The position numbers and the translations under genes are program-made. From Combretum micranthum (lineage: Eukaryota; Streptophyta; Magnoliopsida; Myrtales; Combretaceae), in contig JAMXBD010002732.1 in the NCBI GenBank assembly GCA_024138025.1, positions 103,677 through 167,676 on the forward strand: a DNA stretch of 64,000 nucleotides. The letters are read 5' to 3'. The notes under the pieces are model-generated. The model had not been told where the DNA came from. It worked only from the letters and a program-made list of their open reading frames with translations, and searched no databases. Positions 25,708 to 38,003 of this stretch are shown here, in pieces; positions within the stretch are counted from its first letter, which is position 1; every line of letters begins with the position of its first letter.

Positions 25708-25720
25708 GACTCTAATACCA
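25708..25720 (-). promoter_or_regulatory. copia primer-binding site
   Basis: Minus strand TGGTATTAGAGTC, two bases after the 5' LTR end ...ATAACA. This is a slightly degraded form of TGGTATCAGAGC, complementary to the 3' end of initiator tRNA-Met. Confidence 0.75.
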
Positions 25721-26165
25721 CTTGTTATAATTGGATCTAACAAATAATAGAAACAATAGCAAAACAAGAACGAGAAAAAAGAAAGAACATACACGATTTT
25801 ACGTGGAAACCCTAGCGGGAAAAAACCATAGGCAGAGGAGAAAGCAAAATCCACTAGTGTTGAAGAAGGAATTACAAACGATATGTGTATAAGTGATATC
25901 CCAGATCAAAAACTCTCATAAACCCTAAAAAACAACAAATGAACACATAATTTTCAAGTAGGCTAAATAAAGAGTTAGAATCTAAAAATTCACAAATTTT
26001 GCTCTTTGGCTGACGGCTTATGTCTTCAACACCGGTGGCGTACTCAATAAAGGTCAATGGCGTAGAGCCAGTTCTCACAATTCATAGAATGTAGATCTTT
26101 AATGTCGTCTTCAAATGCCAATAGGGTACAGGGTTTAGGCTAGTGCCGTTGGATCAAAGGCTGGC

Positions 26166-29100
26166 TATCACGCCCCGTAGGGTATTCTAAATGTAACAGC
26201 CCGCCACATACTAAGTAAGACTCTCGAGTTCCCTACCCGGGGCCTTTGAAAGTCTTAAGTAGATGTAAAGCGTTCCTTTACGACAATAGAATACTTCATC
26301 AAATGGAGTTAAACAGTTTAACGAGGCATTCATTAGCCATAGATAATAAATCAAAACGCATAATGTTAAAGTTTACAAAATCTATGGGGCATTCCCCCGC
26401 AAAAGAATAACAGTCTATTACAGTCATCCAGAGTCCTTAGTTTCCAATGGAAGTCTACACAAAAAGGAATGAATTAAACTTCTACGGGAAACTCCTATCT
26501 CCGGTACCTACGCTGTGGCCTGTCTTGGCCTAAGCCATATAAAGTCGTGCTGCAAAAGATAGAAACTATAGGGGCGTAAGCTAACTAGCTTAGTGAGCAA
26601 TACTTCCATAACGCAATTTAACATAATCCAATCAAACAAGTAATTAGTCAGGCAAGTGTATGCATCAAACAAATGTGATCATCAAACATATGACCATCCG
26701 GAAATCATATGTGGATGGACTTGCGCCCTCCATCCCGGGTTAGCAGATTAACGAATCCTGCGGTACGACGCCGTTTAAGCTCATGGTCAACTAATAATAA
26801 TTCGTTTTATGGATCACGATTAACCAACAAGTCATTTTATGGATCACGATTAACCAACAATGCGAATGCTCCAACCCATCATGACATGAATGAATTCAAT
26901 TTATAGTCGGAGTCGAATAGTCATTGATCCAATTCTTTTAAGTGACCAACAAGTATTCGCATACATTCATCATAAGATTCTAGTAGAGCAGTCAATATCT
27001 TAATACCCGGTTCCGATATACCTTAAGCTCCATTTCAGATATCAACAATCAACAGCATAAATAATTCCCATATACCCCAACATGCTTATACAATTTCTTT
27101 TATCTTTGCCTACATCACTAGTGCCACTACATTACAATCACATGCATTAATTGAGAATGGAAGTAAACTCACTCGGCCATTGGACGCCAACTTCTTAATA
27201 ATAATAGTCGGGAGGTAGAGAGCCGTCCTGCTCGGGATCACCTACCAAGCAAGAATAATCCTAATGAGATTCTCATCATGTAACTAAATCAAACTATACA
27301 TCTAGACTAGTTGAATTCGGATTTCTCGCTAAATTCGGAAGTTCTGACTTAAAACGGCCATAACTTGGTCATTTTAACTCGGAATTTCGCAAATTTTATA
27401 TCGATCTCTATCTACTTCGAAATATCTATCTATTACAAGTATTATTTTCAAGTTTTGAAAATAGTAAGGCCACGGAACAGTGGGATCAGTTCTGTGCCAC
27501 AATTGATCCAATCTCGAAAATTTGCTTTGCTTTTGATAAAAAGTATTCCTAGATGATGATTCATGCATGAATGATATGGGAATGAATTTCTAATATAGAT
27601 GCCATGTGATAGACCTAATATATACATGGTCATAATAACTTTGTGGTAATAACTCACATGAGCTTTTAAGTATTGAGGAAATTCTCATAAGGACTAATTC
27701 TAGGAAGCTATCCTTCCATGTTATACTCCTTAAGGTTTCTTTGGTTTTTAATCTTGTAATCTACCATTATTCAACTAAAAATAGGTTCTCAAGTCTATAT
27801 TAACCATGGCCTCCATTCATGCATAAAAATTCCCATTTTTCATTTGGTAAACATCTTTGAATTAGCTTTTTGTAAAAATCCGAATTTTCTAAATTTCCTT
27901 TTCTTACATTTTTCTTAAGGGAATTCTTGTCTAATGCATTAAAAATTGGAGCTTCAATATATAAATTATCTAAGGACTTCATTTAGCTTATAAACATCCA
28001 TTTTAGACTTAAATACTAAGTGTTCATTTAGGCATTACCCAAAATTACGAATTTGACTACACATCTAAAGTCAACATTTTTCCTTCTAACTTCACCTCTT
28101 GTTTTCCTATTTTTATTATGCCTAAACTCATCTAAACTCATGAAAATAATTCCTTTAACATGTCTATTACACATAACCTCCATTTTTCTTATGAAATATG
28201 AGTTTAAAGTTGATTTTGGGGGTCTTTAAGGTAGGGTTTCCATTTCATCCGAATTTTCAACTTTTCATGTCTAACAAAGCCCTTCCTTTTTCAATGGTCT
28301 TGCCTTTACATGTTAAGATATACTATCTAGCATCTCTATACATGAACAAGACTTCATTCTTATGGTCATCAAAGCATATAAAACAAAATGAACCTATGAT
28401 CATGCATGTACATGAAGTTGTGAATGTCTAAACCTTAGATCTACTACATATGATATATAAAGCATGGATCTCATGGCATGAACAACAATATATGTACAAG
28501 ATCACTACTTTACATGCATGAACAAGATGAGATCTTAACAAAAACACATTTAAACATTAGATCCATGTCTTGTGATGGCTTGACATTCTTGTTCATGTGT
28601 TTCCATGCCCCTAGCATTAGCTCATTGGGATTTAGTGAGGAAATACACAAGATATGGTCTTGCCATTACAAGAACTAGGAAGAACAAGGCTTGAATCAAC
28701 ATACCAAAGGAGGATCTAAGGTAGAAATGGAGGAGTTTTGAGTTGAAGATGCAAGAGGGAGAGGGGGAGGAGTGCTCGGCACTTTGAGAGGAGAGAAGAG
28801 AGGGTTTTGATCCCTTTTTGAAAAATTAAATGAAAGAAATGAGGAGAGAGAGAGAACATTTAGTATATATATCAAATAATTTAGGGTTTAGCTTTAATAA
28901 AAGAAGTAAAAATAATTAAATGAGAGGGAGAATTTGAGGGAGGGGCGCCGGCCTCTTGTGTGTGTGTGTGTGTGAGTTTGAAAAAGAAATGAAATTTGTA
29001 ATTTAGTAATTGAAAATGTAATAATTATTTAAAAGACAAAATTTCTTGGAAAAGAAAATTGAAATGAGTAGTTGTAAGGATGTAAGAATAGGGTATGGGT

Positions 29101-29550
29101 AGTGTGTAGTGTAGGTTGTACTTGTGAATAGTAGACAAGACATCTACTTTACCGGTTGTTCCGAAAACACAGGAAAAGCTATAACTGTAATCTTTATAGC
29201 TCGGAAAATTATGAAATTGATATTTTTGGAATCCTTATAAAGTTACGGTTCTAATGAATATTCCGGAACATTTTTCTGAATCCGTGGCCCAGGGCACGCT
29301 TTTCCGTAATTGGGCTCGGGAAGGTCCGGAATTGAAAAATTCCCGAATTTAAAACTTTCAAAGGTTTGAAATGTACTTTGGAACAACAATTCAAATTCAT
29401 TTACCCCATAATATTTATTTTACTATGAAACCGAAGGAAAGCCGGATTTAGGGTTCCTAGGCTCTATTCACTAAACTCAATCTGATCGGATTAGGGTTTC
29501 GTTTCCAACTCCCGGGGTTTTCTAGCTACTGAGAATTACCGGGGTTTACA
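26166..29550 (-). mobile_element. Solo LTR of long-LTR Ty3/gypsy family (3.4 kb)
   Basis: Perfect 5-bp duplication CTGGC at 26161-26165 and 29551-29555. Plus-strand left end TATCACGCCCCGTAGGGTAT is the family 3' terminus with TG mutated to TA; right end is ACCGGGGTTTACA. Conserved block on minus strand at 27341-27405. The variable cassette (26725-26890) here holds a 30-bp direct repeat built on TTTTATGGATCACGATTAAC. No internal domains. It lies inside the copia 5' LTR. Confidence 0.85.
28957..28974. repeat. (TG)n microsatellite
   Basis: Nine uninterrupted TG units inside the solo LTR. Confidence 0.9.
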
Positions 29551-30099
29551 CTGGCGACGTTGAGGCAGCTTTGAACAATCACAGAAGCAAAAACTTTAAA
29601 GCTAATGTAAAGGCCAAAGATGTAAAGATTGTAGGCTGTCAGTGTAAGTGAAAAAAATTGGTTATGTACTTGAATTTGGGCCACAAACATCAACAAAAAC
29701 CCACTTTACAATACAATTATGTAAATAAAATTTTGGGAAAATTGCAAATAAACTATGGTCTAAATGTGAATATATCCCAAAACCTTGAGCAAGCACTTTC
29801 TATAAACTTTAATGAATTGATAATATTAAATACATTTCATTTTTTTTTCAAAATTAAGTACTGCACTAATAACTAAGTTTTTGGGATATTTTGATTTTGG
29901 GGTGTTGTTGCATCGAGCTTAAATTTTACGCGTAAGGGTCGTATTCAATTTTTGAAAATTATTTACAAATTTATTAAAGTATAGAGGATGCCATACAACA
30001 TTTGACAGTTCAAAGTTTTACAATTTTTTTTTCGTATTTTCCCTTAAAATTTTTCTACCAAGTTTATTGAGTGCGTATACTCTAGGTTGCTCTCAATTT

Positions 30100-31345
30100 A
30101 ATGATATCAATTATGTTCCGCACATGTTAAAGGTCAATATGGACTTGCAAATTTTAAACCCCATCTGGTGGTGCAGGAGGTTAGGAAATGACAAGGCTAC
30201 CTTACCAATTTAAGTGTTGGATTCTATATTATTTGAGAAGTTTGATGGTGAAGATTGATTTGAACAGGACTCAAACTTTGATTTAGGCTTTATTGAGTCC
30301 ATAAACTTGTCAACCAAACACTATAACACTCCATTTTAATTGTTTCTCACTTGTATTAAAGCTCAATATGGATACATAATTTTTCTATCCCATCTAGTAA
30401 TGACAAGGGTACCTTTTTTTTTTTTTTTTTTTTTTTTGCTAAATAACAAGGTTATTTGTACAATTTCGTCATAACTATTGGATTCTATATGGGTTGAGAA
30501 GTGTGATGGTGAAACCCGATTCGAATTAGACTTGAATTTTAATTTAGGCTTTATTGAGTTCATGAGCTCGTCAGACGAAATATTATAACAATCTATCCTA
30601 TTGTTTCCCACTTGTATTAAAGCATAGTATGAACACGTAATTTTTCTAGGTCATTCGGTGGTGCAGGATCTTTAGCAAAATGACAAGGCTACCTTACTAA
30701 AAATTTTCAATTTTAGCACAAGTGTTGCATTCTATATTGATTGAGAAGTTTGATAGCGAAACTTGATTTGAATTGGACTCAAAATAGTTTAGGCTTTATT
30801 GAGTTCATGAACTCATCAAATCAAATATTATAATATTGCATCCTATTGTTTTCACTATTATAATACTCCATCCTATTGTATTCCACTTGTATTAAAACTC
30901 AATATGAACATGCAATTTTTCTACCCCATTTGGTGGTGCATGCAGGACCTTTGGCAAAATGACAAGGGTACCTTACTAAATTAAAATTTTGGCATAAATG
31001 TTGCATTCCATATTGATTGAGAAGTTTAATGGTGAAACTCAATTCAAATTGAACTCAAATTTTAGTTTAGGCTTTATTGAGTTCATGAACTCGTCAGACC
31101 AAATATTATAACACTCCATCTTATTGTTTCACACTTGTATTAAAGCTCAGTATGGACATGTAATCTTTCTACCCCATCTAGTGGTGCAGGACTTTTGACA
31201 AAATAACAAGATTATTTTACTAAATTTCAATTTTAGCCTATATTGATTGAGAAGTTTGACTGTGAAACACAATTCAAATTGAATTCAAACTTTGATTTAC
31301 GCTTTATTATGTTCATGAACTCGTCAAACACGCCATGGTACTCCG
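30100..31345. repeat. Tandem array of ~230-275-bp units (about 5 copies)
   Basis: A phrase based on CACTTGTATTAAAGCTCA anchors units at about 30119 (diverged), 30348, 30609, 30884 and 31132. Each unit also carries CCCATCTGGTGGTGCAGGA, TTGAGAAGTTTGATGGTGAA and TTTAGGCTTTATTGAGTTCA in the same order. Spacing varies (229, 261, 275, 248 bp) through small indels, including a poly-T run at 30415-30438 in one unit. No long ORF runs through it. Satellite-like or the inner repeat of an unrecognised element. Confidence 0.8.
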
Positions 31346-32085
31346 TCTTGCTGTTATCGTTATACACATAAACTCCAAGGTGCGGTCTATAGATAAAGAC
31401 ACCAGCTATGTCCCACATGTATGCTGCAGATTCCCCTTTCTGGTCAATGAGAGCTCAGTTAGACCGGAGTTTCTGTACCGCAATCGGAGGGGGAACTTTT
31501 GGAAAATGAGAAGCGTACCTCATGGGGACAGACTTAGGTTCCAATGTGGAATATATCATAGTAAGTTGCCGATAATGTCATGTACATTCTACTTACATGC
31601 TCTGGGGTTGGCCTATAAGGTTGTGTTTGGCTTTCAACGATGTCTAACAATGTAGTTTATTTTTATTTTTTTCCACCAGATTTCAGTAGAATCTATTCCT
31701 TTCTCTGATGTAAATTGGTTAATCAAATCTAAACAGATGTACCGGAACTAGAACTTTAGAGTTATTGGGATCAGAAACGTAATACTAGAGACCAATTTAA
31801 GTAAGGCTGTTTGGCCAAAATAAATAAATAAGAAATGCTGACATTTTCACGAGGGGAGTTAACCTACAGATCAATTGGAGAATTAATGCAATCATATTTT
31901 CAACAAGATTTCTTTTGTCCTTCTATTTATGGATTAAAAGTAATGGTCAGGTTTTGTTAGATAAAAGGCCAAGAAGGGTGATCATGGATTACGTGTAATA
32001 ATGGGATCGAACCTAATCGTAATATGTAATTCTTTTATAATTTAGTTTAGTTTGACTTTAAATTGTTTGGAATAAATTGAATAAA
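31346..32085. other. No recognised gene
   Basis: The first 300 bp are less AT-rich than the surroundings and hold a 106-codon plus-strand open frame (31335-31655) with no recognisable domain. The rest is ordinary AT-rich sequence. Confidence 0.4.
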
Positions 32086-32971
32086 TTTATTGTAAACCCC
32101 GGAAATTTTTCACATTAGTACATGACTCTAAAGTAGAATGTATAAACTAGTTAATAGACTTAGATCTTAATAAAAGCCTAAGAATAGATCAATGCATTGA
32201 ATTTGGTTAAATAAGGATTTAGAAATCGAATAAAGAACTTCTTTAACCCTAGTTGATACCAAAAATGAGATTTCGTATCTTAAACTGATACTTCAAGATA
32301 TGATTAAAAGAAAATCTAATCTCAAACCCGAAACTTGTTTTACAAATAGATTTAAATAGGAAAATATAAATATAGAAATTAAATGATTGCTTTTGAACTT
32401 AACAATGATTTGAGATTAGAATAATGTGTAGTAATGAGCTTATACTTAGATTTAAACCCTAAATTTAAGATTCCTAGATAGTATTAAACGCTACTAATAA
32501 GATTTCATGATATGTATCAAAAACAAAAAATATATATATAGTTTAGCCTCTATATTAAGTGCGATGTTAAGTAGTTAATTAACTACGCTTGTAAATAAGG
32601 AATGATAACCTAAAGATAAACTGTTAGGATTATAGATACACATCGAAAACATAAACTGTTGTATAACTTAAGATCTAAACTCCAAAAAAAAAATTAAATC
32701 ACACTATTGTTCTAATTATGGTTTTCTTAAGCTATTGGAGCCTAAAACAAAAATTGACCTAATTAGTTTAGGAAACCTTAATCGCGGGAGATAAAATTCT
32801 ATAAATATTTAATCACGTATATATAAAACTTAAAATTGTATTGTTTGATAATCTAAGTATTTTATATAATCCTATAAATATATTTTTGTGCAAAAACTCT
32901 CAAATATTAGCTAAGTTGTACCCGTATAACTTGTTAAGCTATCCTAAAACTAAGTTAAATAATTAACTAAA

Positions 32972-32993
32972 ATATATATATATATATATATAT
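32972..32993. repeat. (AT)n microsatellite
   Basis: Uninterrupted AT run inside the solo LTR; a shorter run occurs near 33226-33241. Confidence 0.9.
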
Positions 32994-33767
32994 GTTTTTG
33001 GTGGAGAGCTTGGCTTGGAGTGCATGAAGAAGAAGGAGCAAAAAATTTCATCAATCATGCACTCATTTGTCAACAAAAGCAACCTAAAGACCAATCAAAA
33101 GATGCCAACTTAACCATTCATTAATTACCATGAAAACAACAAATCAAATGTAGCCAAATGAGGAAGAAAATTCGGAGCAAATTCGGAGAGAAATGCAGCC
33201 GCAAGCCTCTCCTTTCTTCCTTCTATATATATATATATATATGTTTAAGTTCATTAATGAATAAACAAACAACCTCAACCTTCTCTCAAACTTTCCAGAA
33301 CGAATCTACTTTTAAATAGCAGTTAGAATAACCTAAAAACCGAAATCAACCCGATCGAATCATTCAAGTTCGAATCAAAAGAAAAACAATACAAAAAATA
33401 CTTGGAAACGAGTTCAAAGGTAAGTTGATGAAGTTTAAATGACTTTCTTTTAAATATAAGGATTAGAACTAACTTTTGATAATCATAGGAACGCAATCAA
33501 CACAAATACAAGCTTCGAGTTTCATCGGATCGGTTTAATTGAGGGAAAAATCCGAAACCCTAGTTGTACTCCATTAAGATCGAAATCTAGGATTATATGT
33601 TTGTAGAAGTGTTAATAGTTGTTTTATGTCTACATATAAGATATAGAAATACTTAGGGACGGTTTAAGAATTTTTTAATGTGGAAAATTTAACAAATATG
33701 AATTGGATCATCGAGGAAGATGATGATCAGTGCTAACACTGTCTATAAGTCGGCAATGTAAACATTC

Positions 33768-34015
33768 AACGCCGGCGGCTTACAAGGTTAGGCTGGCGGT
33801 ATAGAGATGGATTACACTGAACAGAAGCTACGTAAAATTTATTTTCACATAAAAATAAACGAAGACCGGATATCTGGGATTCTACACCGGCAGCGTAGAT
33901 ACTGACGTACGTTGAAAGACGACAGCTTTCAAGTCGGTGTAATCGATATGAAATATTATGCAAACAAATCAACACCGGCACCTGGGTTTCAAAGCCGGCG
34001 GCTTTGAGCGGCGTA
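33768..34015. repeat. Cluster of degenerate CCGGCG-centred motifs
   Basis: Repeated short GC-rich words in an AT-rich setting: AACGCCGGCGGCTTACA (33772), CACCGGCAGCGTAGA (33883), AACACCGGCACC (33971), AAGCCGGCGGCTTTGAG (33991). The same words occur in the 59554-61303 insertion and, more diverged, in the copia LTRs. Confidence 0.6.
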
Positions 34016-34058
34016 CACCTATAATTCTTCTACGAAAGCTTGTTTTGAAATGAACAGA

Positions 34059-34084
34059 ATATATATATATATATATATATATAT
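34059..34084. repeat. (AT)n microsatellite
   Basis: About 13 AT units, inside the solo LTR. Confidence 0.9.
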
Positions 34085-35837
34085 GCAATAAGCCTACTGA
34101 ATATATATTATTATATATATGATAACATAGAATTTATAAAATAGATAAGTAAATACAAATTTTAGAATATTTTGATTAATATTTGATAAATCTTAAATTT
34201 CTAGAATTATAGAAAAATATTAAGTGTTAATAAAAGTTATAAATAGTCAAATATTTATTCTAAATAGATAAAATAAGTAAGAATGGAAATTGAAATAAGC
34301 TAAATTTATGAGTAATGTGACTTCTAAAAATAACAATTAATTACATGAGATAAAATAGGAGAAACACGACAACACTAAGTAGTAATAAATAATATAATTT
34401 TTTATATTGAGTTCAGTATAGAATAACATAACATTAGTATTAGTCACTACCAAAACTTGATAAATATCAAGTTTAGGACACTGGCCACGAATAGGAATTT
34501 AGGTATATAATTTATATTATATTGATGAATACTTTATTCATCTTAATATGTTACTTTGATACACTAGAAGATCTCCTAGCCGATTATTACAATTGAGTCA
34601 GTATGAGCAGGTGAGTAATTCAGTCATATTATACTGTTTGTGCTTGTAAATAGTTGAACATATAATATAAAGATAATCAAAAGAATGTTTTGTTGAAAGT
34701 ATGTTGTGATCTGATTGTATGATTGTTAATCTATCATTACAAAAGTGATAATACAATGGTTTGATGTTATAAAGTATTATGATGATGATTGTGTGTATTG
34801 TATGATTACCACGAAATTGAATAAGAACTATTGAATAAATAATCTGGTCATGCATTGCACGAACTGCATTATTGCATATATATAAAGGGATGACAGCCTG
34901 CTACGTATTAATATTTCGGTTCTCTGTTAACGCTTGGTTGTTCTAATGTGTTAGTTCTTCCAAGGTTTTCTTTGTTCTGTTGGTTCGACGGGAACTAAGT
35001 GGTAATGAAGAACGCCGCCTGTAATATCACTTTCAAATGATTAATACTTAGGGAGTTTCTAAGGTGGATACAGGAAATGATCAGTTTAATTGATTATATT
35101 TAAAGTGATAACCCTAAAACGAGAAATCGTTGATTTTCCTGTAAACTTAGTCTTTCCTAGGCAGGTGGGTCATGGAGTAATGATTCTTCAACCCTGAAAA
35201 AGAGGGCGTAAATTTTTTTCCTGTTTGGATTCTAGATCATCCAAACTTGTATCTGTGCATATGGTTGAATGCTTGCATTACATATGAATTGCTAATAACT
35301 TGTGTGATGAATGATATGTCTGGTTATTCACTAAGCTGTGGTTTTTTTTCAGGTTTATCCTACAACCCTGGTTAGTCACTTCCAGGAACATGGCTCCGGT
35401 AAGAGCTTAGGAGCTGGGAGTCTATGGTTATACTTTGAATTAATGGTTATGTATTCCTAGAATAGATTATCTAGTGCTATTTTATTAGTTGTGAACTACA
35501 GGAAAACTACCTGGTTTGTAATAGTTCTGTAATACTCTATGAATAAGATAGCAGTTATTCATTAATTTATTTTTTACATGTATTTATCATTTCTTATCAA
35601 GCAACTAAAAGATCCAGTTGTTTTGGAAACCTGTCATTCTCTGAAGGTAATCTAGTGATAGTATTTAAGTGTGACTTGTTTATTACTAGGGTACTCTCGG
35701 GGCGTGATATTTATATTATGAAAAATAAAATTTCTTTCTAACTTGTATAGGGTGATTTCGCATTTATGCTTCTATGTTATTAATTTTGATTGATTACTTT
35801 ATTTCACTTTATTACTTGTGAATTCAAAATTTTTCTA

Positions 35838-35859
35838 ATATATATATATATATATATAT
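35838..35859. repeat. (AT)n microsatellite
   Basis: About 11 units, just outside the solo LTR. Confidence 0.9.
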
Positions 35860-35869
35860 TTTGGATTAG

Positions 35870-38003
35870 ACCACCTAGTATTTGACACCACATTGAGTGC
35901 CAACTAATCCGGATTCGAGCTAGATAGAACTACAAGGGCAGCAAAGCTCTCTCTACCAAGTTTTAATGCTGTTGTATTATCAAGACTTGAACTTGAAACA
36001 TTAGGTTAAGCTAGAATAGCTTCATGCTAGTTGATCTATGCGGTAACATTAAAAACATTAATATTTTTATATACCTCGTAAGGAGTTGATTATCAAATAG
36101 TAAAAACTGCTTATTTTATTTTTAATACAGTATGATTAGGAAGTACAAGATAAATTTAAATACATATAAGATATTTCAAGAAATAATTGTAACGGTGATG
36201 CTAGATTAAAAAAAAAAAAGGGTAAATAAACGAATACGGTTTGTGTTCATGTTTCAATGAGATAATGGAAGTGAGCGAAACGTCTTATGTACATCCCTAC
36301 GGGAATACGACACGGATACGTTATATTTATAAATATAGATAGATATACGGAAGTAAATCTGTGATTTTATAGATATTTAAATTTAGCAGGCATGACTAAC
36401 AGTATAATTGTATTCGTAAACGTTAAAATATATAATTGCCCAGCTTTACAACTAAATGATGTATTCTAAATGATTATCAATCTAATCTCCTTTGTTTTTA
36501 AGAAAAAAAATTAAGATATATATATATATATATATATATTTATGGATATATTAAATAACAACATAAGTCATTTCAAATTGGGCCTTCATTCTAATTTAAT
36601 ACTACGAACTAATTTCTTAAATAGCAGTAGAGCTTAGAGTAATGGGTGTAATTTTATAGATATTTTAGGGAGACGCAGCATGCTAAGATTGAAACAAGGA
36701 TCACCAAATTGGTTCATTTGCCCACAAACTTATTTGCTTTCCTCATGCAAGAAATGTATGCTTAAAAAAGCTCTTTTTATTTGCATTGGGCTTACTTATT
36801 AGTTTTGAGGCTCATTTTATAAGTCATGGACTTATGTCTTAAGAGATGAGCTTCTTTTATTCAATACAAAAAAAAAAAAAAACTAAATTTAGAGACCATT
36901 GTCTCTAAACATAAATTTCAATTGCAAAATCATTGTTGCTTATTTTGTTTGTAGGAGCATAACTTGTTTTACCAATTTTCCATTAGAGAATTTTTGTCTC
37001 TAAATGTCAGTTTTCTTGTTGTGATTAAAGATGGGCCAATTTTTAGAATCATTTAACAATTGAAATTGCCAAATTTGATTCACTGTTTAACGTAGGCTTT
37101 AAGGAACCAAGTTTGCTTGTGCCTCATCCTACACCTCTTTCTAATGATATTCCTCAAAGTCTTATTGACTTAACAGTTCTTCAAGGTTGATTGGCATACC
37201 TATTACATGTGATCAACCATTTACAACAACCTATCATATGTCAAACGATAACTATATTAGGGAAGCATAATACCTGATAACATTACATCTAAAGGGCTAG
37301 TGTATAATTTTGATCCACTATACTTGAGTGGGCCCAATGGGTTTTCCTTTATGTAGTATTTTAAACAACCTGCACTAGAAGTAAGCATGCTCTAAGTGGC
37401 ACCGAGGGTAATCTTGACATAGACACTTCAACACTCAATTTAATGGAGGACTAGGTAACAGGGAACAAAACTAGCTATCTAAGGGTAAGGGAGAGTCGAA
37501 TTGTTCTATTACTTAAAAATAAAAGGAAGTTTTGTTTGAAGACTTACAGATGTTGAGAGAGTAAAGTGTGTAGAGAGAAACATGTCCATGATATCTTTAT
37601 GTAGTTAAGAGAGCCTTCTTGATCATTGAGATTAAGGGCTTTATGTTGATAAGCTTGCTTGTCTCAACATATTTGCTTGTCTTGAGGGGATTTGTGTTGC
37701 CATATTCTTTTCCCACGTCTGGTCATACTTATCAATTGTTTAACATGAGCAGTGGTATTTATTCATTATGTAAGAGCATCCACTGGGGAACTTTTCCTTG
37801 TAGGTTGTGTTTTAATATGGGTATGAAATGGGGTCATACTTGGGCTTTAAGGCCTAATAAGAAACTAATAGTTAACATTTGCTGCTTTTCTCTATCCTCG
37901 TACTCCAATTGTCTAGAATTAACTTTGGTAGGCTTCTTGTCTAAGCCTTAAGATTTGAGGATAGATGTGGTTTAAAATTGTTGCTTGGTTTTGGTAGGTT
38001 ATT
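35870..38003. other. Intergenic; repeat fragments only
   Basis: Contains an (AT)n run (36516-36539), a small hairpin TTTAGAGAC/GTCTCTAAA (36888-36909), and at 37110-37225 a lone copy of the 3' block of the dispersed repeat seen at 10660-10780. A 110-codon open frame at 37619-37951 has no recognised domain. Confidence 0.45.

Larger units (their letters stand above)
21330..29694 (-). mobile_element. Decayed Ty1/copia retrotransposon (Tork-like), minus strand
   Basis: Read on the minus strand: 5' LTR (29694 down to 25723, interrupted), PBS (25720-25708), gag, protease, integrase, RT, RNase H in copia order, polypurine tract (21673-21663, AAGGTGGAGAT), and 3' LTR (21662 down to about 21330, its far end truncated or too diverged). 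Both LTRs start TGTTGATGTTTGTG. Many stops and frameshifts make it non-autonomous. Gag/PR wording such as KYTGECGVLKINKGSL suggests the Tork group. The right flank after the LTR is AAAAC; no matching left duplication is seen because the 3' LTR end is lost. Confidence 0.85.
25723..29694 (-). repeat. copia 5' LTR, split by a later solo LTR
   Basis: LTR sequence at 25723-26165 resumes at 29551-29694 after the 3.4-kb gypsy solo LTR. The joined order matches the 3' LTR at 21330-21662. The split proves that the gypsy insertion came after the copia element. Confidence 0.8.
32091..35709 (+). mobile_element. Solo LTR of a divergent long-LTR gypsy subfamily (3.6 kb)
   Basis: Starts TGTAAACCCCGGAAATTTTT and ends GGGTACTCTCGGGGCGTGATA (CA mutated to TA), with perfect 5-bp duplication TTTAT (32086-32090 and 35710-35714). 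The ends match those of the other long LTRs, but the middle differs: several (AT)n runs, a CCGGCG-motif cluster (33768-34015), and a donor-like AAAG/GTAAGTT at 33420. The conserved block of the other copies was not found, so it is a separate subfamily. Confidence 0.8.

Noticed and set aside
30100..31345. CRISPR-like array
   Set aside because: The repeats are long, diverged and contiguous without unique spacers, and the DNA is plant nuclear.
31335..31655. 106-codon plus-strand frame in slightly GC-richer DNA
   Set aside because: No domain, no splice context and no conserved neighbour; it overlaps the end of the tandem array.
37619..37951. 110-codon plus-strand frame
   Set aside because: No recognisable family; it lies among repeat fragments and is consistent with chance.
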